From: Chloroflexota bacterium
GTDB taxonomy: Bacteria > Chloroflexota > Dehalococcoidia > Lucifugimonadales > Australimonadaceae
Assembly (NCBI GenBank): GCA_027625205.1
Contig: JAQBVZ010000025.1
Location: 1 to 7,959 of the forward strand
Length of the DNA stretch: 7,959 nucleotides
Reading direction: 5' to 3'
Shown: piece by piece, positions 1 through 5,870 of the stretch
How positions within the stretch are numbered: the first letter of the stretch is position 1
How the letters are laid out: each line of letters starts with the position of its first letter
Notes under the pieces: generated by a model
Database searches by the model: none
Told to the model about the DNA's origin: nothing
Seen by the model: only the letters and a program-made list of their open reading frames with translations
Position numbers and translations under genes: made by a program

Positions 1-594
1 CTTGCTGACATGGAGGGGGTGCGGCGGTTGGCGGAGCAGGCGCTTGCCGTCAAAGGCAGGGTCGATGTGCTGGTCAACAACGCTGGATTGCAGCACGTTG
101 CGCCGGTTGAGGATTTTCCTGAGGAGACCTGGGCCAAGATGGTGCAGGTCATGTTGGTGGCCCCCTTCCAGCTCACCAAGCACCTTCTGCCGGGCATGAA
201 AAAACAAGGCTGGGGGCGTATCATCAACATCGCCTCCGTCCACGGTCTGGTGGCCAGCCCCTATAAATCTGCGTACGTGGCGGCCAAGCACGGCCTCATT
301 GGCCTTACCAAGACAGTCGCGTTGGAGGCAGGAGCCTTTGGCGTGACGGTGAACGCCATCTGCCCTGCGTACGTGCGGACCGGGCTTGTGGAGAGCCAGA
401 TAGCTGACCAGGCTCGTACTTTGGGTATCGAAGAGGAGCGCGTTATTGACGACGTCATGCTGGGCCCCGCAGCCATAAAGCGGCTAATCGAACCCAGTGA
501 GGTCGCTGAAATGGTGCTGTTCCTGGCTTCTGATGCCGCTAGCAGCATCACTGGTACAGCCGCTACTATGGATCTGGGCTGGACGGCCCGCTGA
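1..594 (+). CDS. bdhA: 3-hydroxybutyrate dehydrogenase-type SDR, 5'-truncated by window edge
   Basis: NAD(P)-dependent short-chain dehydrogenase, best matched to D-3-hydroxybutyrate dehydrogenase (3-hydroxybutyrate to acetoacetate, cytosolic). The frame is open from base 1. Counting the in-frame ATG at 10 as residue 1, I see the SDR NNAG motif (23-26) and the catalytic triad S76, Y89, K93. Residues remembered as substrate-carboxylate binders in Pseudomonas fragi HBDH (Gln94, His144, Lys152, Gln196, Trp257) appear at exactly matching spacing as Q28, H78, K86, Q130 and W191, and the protein ends GWTAR like that family. About 63 N-terminal residues, including the Rossmann glycine motif, lie left of the window, so the ATG at 10 is not the real start. 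The next gene starts 39 nt downstream on the same strand. The family is secure. The exact substrate is inferred; another beta-hydroxyacid is possible. Confidence 0.9.
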   Translation, partial: LADMEGVRRLAEQALAVKGRVDVLVNNAGLQHVAPVEDFPEETWAKMVQVMLVAPFQLTKHLLPGMKKQGWGRIINIASVHGLVASPYKSAYVAAKHGLIGLTKTVALEAGAFGVTVNAICPAYVRTGLVESQIADQARTLGIEEERVIDDVMLGPAAIKRLIEPSEVAEMVLFLASDAASSITGTAATMDLGWTAR

Positions 595-633
595 TTATGC
601 ACTCGTTGAATTTGGGAGGTATCAAAACCACTC

Positions 634-1263
634 ATGAGATGGATACTTGTTCTTTCCGTTATGCTTATGGCCGCCGCCTGCACGACGGCATTGCCAACCG
701 ACACTCCGGCGCCCACGCCAACACCAACACGAGGGAGGACTTCCGTGGCTAAAAGCTACAGCGCACCGCCTGCTATGACCATCGACTCATCCAAACGTTA
801 CGTTGCCACGGTGGAGACGGCCAAAGGCAACATCGTTATCGAGCTTTTTGCCGCCGACGCTCCCGTGACCGTGAACAACTTCGTGTTCCTGTCGCGAGAG
901 GGCTACTACGACGACACAACCTTCCACCGGGTACTGACGGACTTCATGGCCCAGGGCGGAGACCCCAAAGGCACCGGCAGCGGCGGCCCCGGCTATCAGT
1001 TTGGTGATGAGTTCAGCCCCAACCGGCGACATGACAGCCCAGGCACCCTCTCCATGGCCAATGCAGGACCGGGTACCAACGGTAGCCAGTTCTTTCTCAC
1101 CCATGTGCCCACACCCCATCTGGACGGTAAGCACACGGTCTTTGGCAAGGTGACTGGTGGCATGGACGTACTGCTGAGCCTCACACCACGGGATCCAAAT
1201 CAACGGCCCAATTCTGCGGGTGACGCATTGAAGACGGTAACCATCCAGGAGCTAGACCAATAG
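634..1263 (+). CDS. Cyclophilin-type peptidyl-prolyl cis-trans isomerase with lipoprotein signal
   Basis: Catalyses cis-trans isomerisation of Xaa-Pro bonds during protein folding. From the ATG at 634 (209 aa), residues 1-15 form a short hydrophobic signal and C16 follows Ala-Ala-Ala, an acceptable but not ideal lipobox. A Thr/Pro-rich linker (about 21-33) leads to the cyclophilin domain (about 55-207). Visible motifs are FHRV (97-100, with the catalytic Arg R99), FMAQGGD (104-110), GTNGSQFF (147-154) and [11 protein letters not shown] (163-173). H162 stands where human CypA has Trp121, a replacement common in bacterial cyclophilins with weak cyclosporin binding. The GGAGG upstream of 634 lies 14 nt away, which is long. 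A second in-frame start, GTG at 745 (V38), has a much better RBS and would give a 172-aa cytosolic enzyme beginning MAKSYS. Era follows 12 nt after the stop. Function is sure; the start is not. Confidence 0.93.
   Translation: MRWILVLSVMLMAAACTTALPTDTPAPTPTPTRGRTSVAKSYSAPPAMTIDSSKRYVATVETAKGNIVIELFAADAPVTVNNFVFLSREGYYDDTTFHRVLTDFMAQGGDPKGTGSGGPGYQFGDEFSPNRRHDSPGTLSMANAGPGTNGSQFFLTHVPTPHLDGKHTVFGKVTGGMDVLLSLTPRDPNQRPNSAGDALKTVTIQELDQ
732..747 (+). promoter_or_regulatory. Internal ribosome binding site and GTG start inside the cyclophilin gene
   Basis: AGGGAGGA at 732-739 contains a full GGAGG core (734-738), 6 nt before an in-frame GTG at 745. This is nearly ideal initiation geometry and better than that of the upstream ATG at 634. 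Initiation here removes the signal peptide, Cys16 and the Pro/Thr linker while leaving the cyclophilin domain intact. The site either marks the true start or allows two isoforms. Confidence 0.6.
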
Positions 1264-1275
1264 CAAGGCCGCCTT

Positions 1276-2241
1276 GTGACTGAGCGTCCCGCCGTCCATA
1301 ATGGCCTGGTGACTACTGAAGACCAGGCCGGAGCGGCACTAAACACGGAAGCTGAAGGTGCGCCCTATAGGGCGGGCTTCGTGGCTATAGTTGGTCGCGC
1401 CAACGTAGGTAAGTCCACTCTGCTCAATGGGCTCCTGGGTCAGAAGATATCCATCGTTAGCCCCAAACCGCACACCACTCGCCACAAGCTGCTGGGCGTG
1501 GTCAACGGTGCTCGCTTCCAGGCTGCGTTCCTAGACACCCCGGGCTACCTCTCCAACGAGCGCGACTCCTTGGACGCGGCCATGTCCCGCCAAGGGGCGT
1601 CTGCGTTGGCTGAAGCGGACGTCGTCATGCTGGTGGTGGAGCCCAGAACGCTGGGTGATATAGAGATGCGGTTCATTGGGCAGATCAAGACACTGCGCAA
1701 GCCTGCCATTCTGGCCATCAATAAGATCGACACAGTGGTCAAGAGAAAGCTCCTGCCGGTCATGGCTGCCTATGTGGAGGCGCACCAATTCGCTGATATT
1801 GTGCCTGTCACTGCCCTCGACGGCGATGGCCTGGACCTCTTACTGAATCGCATAGAGGAGCAGCTTCCAGAAGGGGAACCCATCTTTGATCCAGACCTCC
1901 TGACTGACCGTAGTGTGCGGTTCCTAGTGGCGGAGACGATTAGGGAAAAGCTGTTCCTCCAGTTTGAGCAGGAGGTGCCTTATTTCGTGGCGGTGGAGGT
2001 AGAGGAGTACGAGGAACGCGAGGGTGACCAGCCAGATTACATACGGGCTGTCATCTACGTGGACAGGGATACCCAGCGACAGATGCTCATTGGCCGGGAT
2101 GGATCCGCTCTCAAGGAAGTGGGCATCCAGGCACGACAGGAGATCGAGACGCTGGTGGAGCGTGCAGTGTATTTGGACCTGTGGGTGAAGGTGAACTCCA
2201 AGTGGCGGCGGAAGGCAGGGTTCGTCCAGAACCAACTCTAG
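1276..2241 (+). CDS. era: GTPase Era (ribosome small-subunit assembly)
   Basis: Era binds the 3' end of 16S rRNA and helps mature the 30S subunit at the inner face of the membrane. At 321 aa it is slightly longer than the usual roughly 300 because of a non-conserved leader of about 32 residues. In order: G1/Walker A GRANVGKS (40-47), switch I with TTRH (67-70), G3 DTPG (87-90), G4 NKID (149-152), G5-like VTA (178-180), then a C-terminal type II KH domain with the RNA-binding GxxG loop GRDG (273-276) and the family's closing LWVKVNSKWRRK (302-313). The GTG start lies 12 nt after the cyclophilin stop with only AAGG (1265-1268) as RBS, so coupled translation is plausible. GTG at 1309 (residue 12) is an alternative start without a visible RBS. 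The amidohydrolase follows on the same strand. Assignment is very secure. Confidence 0.97.
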   Translation: MTERPAVHNGLVTTEDQAGAALNTEAEGAPYRAGFVAIVGRANVGKSTLLNGLLGQKISIVSPKPHTTRHKLLGVVNGARFQAAFLDTPGYLSNERDSLDAAMSRQGASALAEADVVMLVVEPRTLGDIEMRFIGQIKTLRKPAILAINKIDTVVKRKLLPVMAAYVEAHQFADIVPVTALDGDGLDLLLNRIEEQLPEGEPIFDPDLLTDRSVRFLVAETIREKLFLQFEQEVPYFVAVEVEEYEEREGDQPDYIRAVIYVDRDTQRQMLIGRDGSALKEVGIQARQEIETLVERAVYLDLWVKVNSKWRRKAGFVQNQL

Positions 2242-2275
2242 CCCCCTAGCCTGCGGGGCGTACCAAACTAACAAT

Positions 2276-2288
2276 GGGGAGACCCATG
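2276..2288 (+). promoter_or_regulatory. RBS that favours the ATG at 2286 for the amidohydrolase
   Basis: GGGGAGA at 2276-2282 precedes the ATG at 2286 by 3 nt (4 nt if the core is read as GGGGAG). It overlaps the alternative in-frame ATG at 2274, which has no comparable upstream element. Spacing is short, so the choice of start is moderate rather than firm. Confidence 0.45.
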
Positions 2289-3191
2289 CGTACCATAGAT
2301 GTCCACGCCCACTACGTGCCAGAGGTATTCTGGGAGCAAGGCGCGGACAAAGGGTTTTTCGCGGCTGACTCAACGGGCTTGGACCAGCGTGTGCAGCTAC
2401 TGAATGACACCGGCATCGACGTACAGGTGCTCTCTCCCACCGCCCGATTTTCCAATAGCGATTTGAGTATCTCCCAACGACATAACAACGGCATGGCGGA
2501 GGCGGTAAGCCGCTACCCGAAGCGGTTCCTTGGCATGGCCACAATCGCCCTTAATGACCCGGACTCAGCACCGGGTGAGTTGGAGCGGTCGGTCAAAGAG
2601 CTTGGCCTGCGGGGCGCAACCATCGGCTCAAACGTCCGTGGGGTGAACCTGGACGTCGAGGAGTTTGGCCCCTTTTTCGCTAAAGCGCAGGAGTTGGACG
2701 CTCCCATCTTCATCCATCCCATGAACGTGTTGGGGCAGGAGCGGCTGGGCAGATATCAGTTAGACAACCTGATTGGCAATCCAACAGACACGTCTGTGGC
2801 GGCGGCCAGCTTAATATTCGGTGGGGTGCTTAAGGAGTTCTCGCGATTGAAGGTCTACCTGGCCCACGGGGGTGGCACTTGTCCGTACCTCTGTCCGCGA
2901 TGGGACCAAGGCTGGCGCGCACGGCCCAGCGCCAAAGGCAACTTGGACAAGCTCCCCAGTGAATACCTAAAGCGGTTCCACTTTGACTCCCTGACCCACT
3001 CCACGCGGTTGCTGGAGGTGCTGGTTGCTCTGGTGGGAGCGGAGCGCGTCATGCTGGGCAGCGACTACCCCTACGATATGGGTGACCGGGAGGCCATGGG
3101 CAAGGTAGAGTCGTCAAAGGTGCTTTCAGAAGCTGAGAAGCGGCAAGTCTACGGCGAGACGGCGGAAGCCTACTTCAAGATAAAGGCCTAA
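2286..3191 (+). CDS. ACMSD-like metal-dependent amidohydrolase/decarboxylase
   Basis: A TIM-barrel protein of the amidohydrolase-2 family, close in motifs to 2-amino-3-carboxymuconate-6-semialdehyde decarboxylase (ACMSD), a Zn enzyme acting on aromatic breakdown intermediates. Numbered from the ATG at 2286 (301 aa): HAH metal ligands H7 and H9 directly after the start, H144 in FIHPM, H194 in AHGGG, and D260 in LGSDYPYDMG. These match, in order and context, the ACMSD ligands remembered as His177, His228 and Asp294. The segment LGLRGATIGSNVRGVNLD is also ACMSD-like. The ATG at 2274 would add MGRP only; I prefer 2286 because family members begin directly with the IDVHAH strand and an RBS fits. 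No kynurenine-pathway gene is nearby, so the true substrate is unknown; gamma-resorcylate-type decarboxylases share the fold. Its stop overlaps the stop of the convergent gene. Confidence 0.88.
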   Translation: MRTIDVHAHYVPEVFWEQGADKGFFAADSTGLDQRVQLLNDTGIDVQVLSPTARFSNSDLSISQRHNNGMAEAVSRYPKRFLGMATIALNDPDSAPGELERSVKELGLRGATIGSNVRGVNLDVEEFGPFFAKAQELDAPIFIHPMNVLGQERLGRYQLDNLIGNPTDTSVAAASLIFGGVLKEFSRLKVYLAHGGGTCPYLCPRWDQGWRARPSAKGNLDKLPSEYLKRFHFDSLTHSTRLLEVLVALVGAERVMLGSDYPYDMGDREAMGKVESSKVLSEAEKRQVYGETAEAYFKIKA

Positions 3192-3541
3192 GGCCCCGCC
3201 TCGATGAGTTCCTTGAGCAGCGTCCGGTGACAATGAGTCTCATCCTTGCAGCCGCACATGATGGTGACTGTCTCACCATTCACCTGCTTTCGCAGATCGG
3301 CTACGCCCTCAATGGCGTCAGGCCTGTTGACCATCTCCCACCGATAGCGGTTGACGTACTCCTCCCAGGAGATAACGCCGGTACGTACATCAGCAAGCAG
3401 TTCCGTGGATGGGGCCAGACGTTTGTCCCAGCCGCTGACCTTGCCCTTGGCAATGCCCCTCGGCCAGCGGCGCATGGTCAGTAAGCGGAAGCCGTCCTCC
3501 GGTTCCGGCGGGTCATACACGCGTTTGGCTTGAATGGGCAT
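3188..3541 (-). CDS. DUF488 family protein of unknown function
   Basis: A 117-aa protein recognisable as DUF488 (YeaO-like). Seen in sequence: RRWPRG (24-29), W39, LAPSTEL (42-48), WEEYVNRYRWEM (59-70), and a C-terminal CGCKDETHCHR (96-106) with C96, C98, H103, C104 and H105, which resembles a metal- or redox-type cluster. No biochemical role is firmly established for the family that I know of, so none is assigned. The start is supported by AGGGG (minus strand, 3552-3548), 6 nt before the ATG. It lies 27 nt downstream of moaDE on the same strand, so it is probably co-transcribed with it. Whether that pairing is functional is unknown. The stop (TAG, 3190-3188) overlaps the plus-strand TAA of the amidohydrolase, so neither gene has room for its own terminator. 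Confidence 0.87.
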   Translation of the reverse strand: MPIQAKRVYDPPEPEDGFRLLTMRRWPRGIAKGKVSGWDKRLAPSTELLADVRTGVISWEEYVNRYRWEMVNRPDAIEGVADLRKQVNGETVTIMCGCKDETHCHRTLLKELIEAGP

Positions 3542-3568
3542 ACGCCACCCCTGGGTAATGCGGGACTG

Positions 3569-4324
3569 TTACTTGTTCTTGGGCTCTCGATGGGTGTCGT
3601 AACCCAAAGCGGGAGCAGCCACGCGCATTAACTCATCGTAGTCAATTGGCGGGTGCTCGTGGCCTTTGTATTGTGAGCCGGCCCAGACGCTGCCGTCCTC
3701 AAAGGCCTCTTTCTTCCAGATGGGCACAATCTGCTTGATGCGGTCAACGGCGTACTGAGCAGCAAAAAACGCCTCCGTCCGGTGCCGTCCACCCACCGCC
3801 ACTACCATACTTGTGTCGCCAATCTCCAGGTGTCCAATGCGGTGCCGCACTGCCAGGTCTGAAACCCCAAATTTGATGGCAGCCTCCTCCAACACCTGGC
3901 CCAACACCTTCTCCGCCATGGCCTCATCGGCTTCATAGTCCAGGTAGAGGACACGCTTGCCAGCCGTGATGTCGCGGGTGGTGCCCTCCATAGTTATGAT
4001 GGCCCCGTTGGTTGAACGGCGGACCAGGTCAGCAACCGTCATGGGGTCCAGGGGTTCATGGGTAAGGCTCACATCCACCACGCCGCCGCTGACGGGCGGG
4101 TAGAGCGCAACCTCGTCACCATCGTGGAGCGGATAGTCTACCGACGCGAACTCGTCATTCACCGCCATCAGGTGCGGCTGGAACGTGCGTGGCAAAGATG
4201 GCAACTCTGTCATCAACTGAGCAATAGCCCCTGACACCGTTGCGCCTTCAGGTAGCGTTAGTTCTGCTCGGTCTGTACCCGCTTGGTCTCTGTAAAAGGC
4301 GTAAAGCCGTATTCGTACTTGCAT
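3569..4324 (-). CDS. moaDE: Fused molybdopterin synthase, MoaD-MoaE
   Basis: Both subunits of molybdopterin synthase in one 251-aa chain. The enzyme adds two sulfurs to cyclic pyranopterin monophosphate to make molybdopterin. Residues 1-81 are the ubiquitin-like MoaD domain ending PPVSGG (G80, G81). Residues from about 84 are MoaE, starting at VSLTHEPLDP, with GTTRD (114-118), GGRHR (178-182) and the conserved active-site lysine region IWKKEAFEDGSVW (202-214, K204/K205). There is essentially no linker. In free MoaD the Gly-Gly is the C-terminus and is thiocarboxylated; here it is internal, so cleavage after G81 is expected, as reported for the mycobacterial fusion MoaX. The frame is open upstream to 4444, but residues before MQVRIRLYAF do not look like MoaD, and a promoter -10 lies 6 nt before the ATG at 4324, so I chose this start. 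DUF488 follows. Confidence 0.94.
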   Translation of the reverse strand: MQVRIRLYAFYRDQAGTDRAELTLPEGATVSGAIAQLMTELPSLPRTFQPHLMAVNDEFASVDYPLHDGDEVALYPPVSGGVVDVSLTHEPLDPMTVADLVRRSTNGAIITMEGTTRDITAGKRVLYLDYEADEAMAEKVLGQVLEEAAIKFGVSDLAVRHRIGHLEIGDTSMVVAVGGRHRTEAFFAAQYAVDRIKQIVPIWKKEAFEDGSVWAGSQYKGHEHPPIDYDELMRVAAPALGYDTHREPKNK

Positions 4325-4330
4325 AGCCGC

Positions 4331-4359
4331 ATTATAGCAGTGAGATAGCAGACGGACAC
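4331..4359 (-). promoter_or_regulatory. Extended -10 promoter of moaDE, predicting a leaderless mRNA
   Basis: On the minus strand the consensus TATAAT occupies 4336-4331, preceded by TGC (4339-4337), giving the extended -10 TGCTATAAT. A weak -35 (GTGTCC, 3 of 6, 4359-4354) sits 17 bp upstream. The A of the moaDE ATG (4324) falls 7 nt downstream of the -10, the usual initiation distance. No Shine-Dalgarno sequence is present between them. The mRNA should therefore begin at or near the start codon. Confidence 0.65.
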
Positions 4360-4366
4360 TAGAACG

Positions 4367-4395
4367 TGAGCATCTCTCTTGTGACGTGCTAGACT
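4367..4395 (+). promoter_or_regulatory. Candidate promoter of rarA
   Basis: TAGACT at 4390-4395 (4 of 6 to TATAAT) carries an extended -10 TGC just upstream (4387-4389). TGAGCA (3 of 6 to TTGACA) lies 17 bp upstream at 4367-4372. Initiation near 4402 would leave a leader of about 23 nt before the ATG at 4425. This faces away from the moaDE promoter. Weak to moderate. Confidence 0.4.
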
Positions 4396-4424
4396 TGGCC
4401 GCAAAGACCTTGGGGCTGGAATGC

Positions 4425-5765
4425 ATGACCCTTTTTGACCACAACCGCCGTCAGCGGGAGCAGGAGCAAGCGCCCCTGGCCACCCGCATGCGCCCCCGGA
4501 CCCTGGAAGAGTTCGTAGGGCAGGAGCACCTCTTGGGACCAGGACACGTCCTGGATAAGACCATCCGGTCGGACCAAGTGCCCTCCATGGTCCTGTGGGG
4601 CCCGCCTGGCAGCGGCAAGACCACCTTAGCCTACCTCATTGCCAGCATGACCAAGGCCCACTTCATCCCCGTCTCGGCTGTGTCTGCCGGGGTGGCTGAC
4701 CTGCGCCAGGCTGTGGCTGAAGCCAAGGAGCTTTTGGGCACCACTGGACAGCGGACCATCCTGTTCATAGACGAGGTCCACCGCTTCAACAAGGCGCAGC
4801 AGGACGCCATCCTTCCCCACGTGGAAAACGGCACCGTCACCTTTATTGCCGCCACTACCGAGAACCCATCCTTTGAAGTGATATCGGCGCTTCTCTCTCG
4901 CAGCCGTGTGTTTGCGCTCAACTCGCTTACTGACGAGCAACTCACGGCTCTCATCCAACGCACCCTTGTCGATAACGAACGCGGACTGGGTGGCCAGAAC
5001 GTGGAGCTGAAGCCAGACGCGCTTGAGATGCTGCTTGTCATCTCCGCTGGCGACGCCCGCGTGGCTCTCAACGCCATTGAGCTAGCGGTATCTGTCACAG
5101 AGCCAGGTACTGACGGCAAACGCGTGGTTGATAGGCAGACCATGGAGGAGGTCATGCAGCGGCGCGGCCCCTCATATGACAAAGCAGGGAACGCCCACTA
5201 TGACACCATCTCCGCCTACATCAAGTCTGTGCGGGCGTCTGACCCGGACGCGGCCATGTACTGGCTGGCACGTATGATTGAGGCGGGTGAGGACCCTATG
5301 TCCATCGCTCGTCGTATGGTGATATTGGCCGCTGAAGACATAGGCATGGCTGACCCTCAAGCGCTCCCCCTTGCTGTTGCCGCCCAACAGGCCGTCCATT
5401 TCATTGGCTTTCCGGAGGGGGCCATTCCTTTGGCGGAAGCCACGGTCTACCTGGCAACTGCGCCCAAGAGCAATACAGCGTACATGGCCTTGAATAGCGC
5501 GCTGGAAGAGGTCCGCAAGGGGCGGGAATATCCTGTGCCGCTGCACCTGCGTAACGCCGTCACTGGGCTGATGCGGGACATGGGCTACGGTAAGGATTAT
5601 AAGTACTCCCATGACCACCCAGGACACTTTGCTGGCCAGCAAAACTTACCTGAAGAGATCAGCCAAAAACGGTTTTATGCACCAGGTGAGGAAGGATATG
5701 AGCGAGAGGTTGCTGAACGTGTCAGGGCATGGTGGGGAAACAAGTGTGAGGCCGGAGATAAATAG
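4425..5765 (+). CDS. rarA: Replication-associated recombination protein A (RarA/MgsA), AAA+ ATPase
   Basis: Clamp-loader-like AAA+ ATPase that acts at stalled replication forks and SSB-covered DNA ends. The 446 aa from the ATG at 4425 match the family length. In order: N-terminal PLATRMRPRTLEEFVGQEHLLG (17-38), Walker A GPPGSGKT (59-66), Walker B FIDEVHRF (114-121), sensor 1 AATTENPSFE (142-151), and LLSRSRVF (156-163), whose arginine is the likely finger. The C-terminal part carries the tetramerisation/MgsA region, including RRGPSYDKAGNAHYDTISAYIKS-type and YKYSHDHPGHFAGQQ-type conserved stretches. The frame stays open to a GTG at 4386, but that codon lies inside the likely promoter, and family members start close to the preferred Met. 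A weak RBS (GGGGCTGGA, 4412-4420) fits 4425. It is transcribed alone, divergently from moaDE. Assignment is very secure. Confidence 0.96.
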   Translation: MTLFDHNRRQREQEQAPLATRMRPRTLEEFVGQEHLLGPGHVLDKTIRSDQVPSMVLWGPPGSGKTTLAYLIASMTKAHFIPVSAVSAGVADLRQAVAEAKELLGTTGQRTILFIDEVHRFNKAQQDAILPHVENGTVTFIAATTENPSFEVISALLSRSRVFALNSLTDEQLTALIQRTLVDNERGLGGQNVELKPDALEMLLVISAGDARVALNAIELAVSVTEPGTDGKRVVDRQTMEEVMQRRGPSYDKAGNAHYDTISAYIKSVRASDPDAAMYWLARMIEAGEDPMSIARRMVILAAEDIGMADPQALPLAVAAQQAVHFIGFPEGAIPLAEATVYLATAPKSNTAYMALNSALEEVRKGREYPVPLHLRNAVTGLMRDMGYGKDYKYSHDHPGHFAGQQNLPEEISQKRFYAPGEEGYEREVAERVRAWWGNKCEAGDK

Positions 5766-5810
5766 CTGAATTCGTCAAGTATATGACTGTGAACGTTTCT
5801 TTACTTGTGA

Positions 5811-5835
5811 AGATTCCGTGAATGTCACGGAATCT
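5811..5835 (+). repeat. Perfect 10-bp inverted repeat with 5-nt spacer
   Basis: Arms AGATTCCGTG (5811-5820) and CACGGAATCT (5826-5835) are exact reverse complements around AATGT. No T-run follows on either strand, so it is a poor intrinsic terminator for rarA, which ends at 5765. The right arm ends 2 bp before a candidate -35 (TTGACT, 5838), so an operator for a dimeric regulator is one reading. A hairpin at the rarA mRNA 3' end is the other. Confidence 0.75.
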
Positions 5836-5837
5836 GC

Positions 5838-5866
5838 TTGACTAACGGACAGATAAGTGCTAATGT
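5838..5866 (+). promoter_or_regulatory. Candidate promoter for the intergenic RNA
   Basis: TTGACT (5838-5843, 5 of 6 to the -35 consensus) is followed after exactly 17 bp by TAATGT (5861-5866, only 3 of 6), with an extended -10 TGC at 5858-5860. Initiation would fall around 5872-5874, at the start of the predicted closing stem of the downstream RNA. It sits in a gap with no following plus-strand gene in the window. Confidence 0.45.
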
Positions 5867-5870
5867 GGAG

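Noticed and set aside
2241..2259. GCCCC...GGGGC hairpin just after era
   Set aside because: Only 5 bp with a 9-nt loop and no T-run; it lies just before the amidohydrolase start and is not a credible terminator.
1924..2544. Long minus-strand open frame opposite era and the amidohydrolase
   Set aside because: Both plus-strand genes are unmistakable; the opposite frame has no recognisable domain and spans their junction.
4386..4424. 13-codon upstream extension of rarA from GTG at 4386
   Set aside because: The codon sits in the probable -10 region and the extra residues are not family-like; the ATG at 4425 is a better start.
4325..4444. 40-codon upstream extension of the moaDE frame
   Set aside because: It would overlap the divergent promoters and the first rarA codons, and its residues do not resemble MoaD; the domain begins exactly at MQVRIRL.
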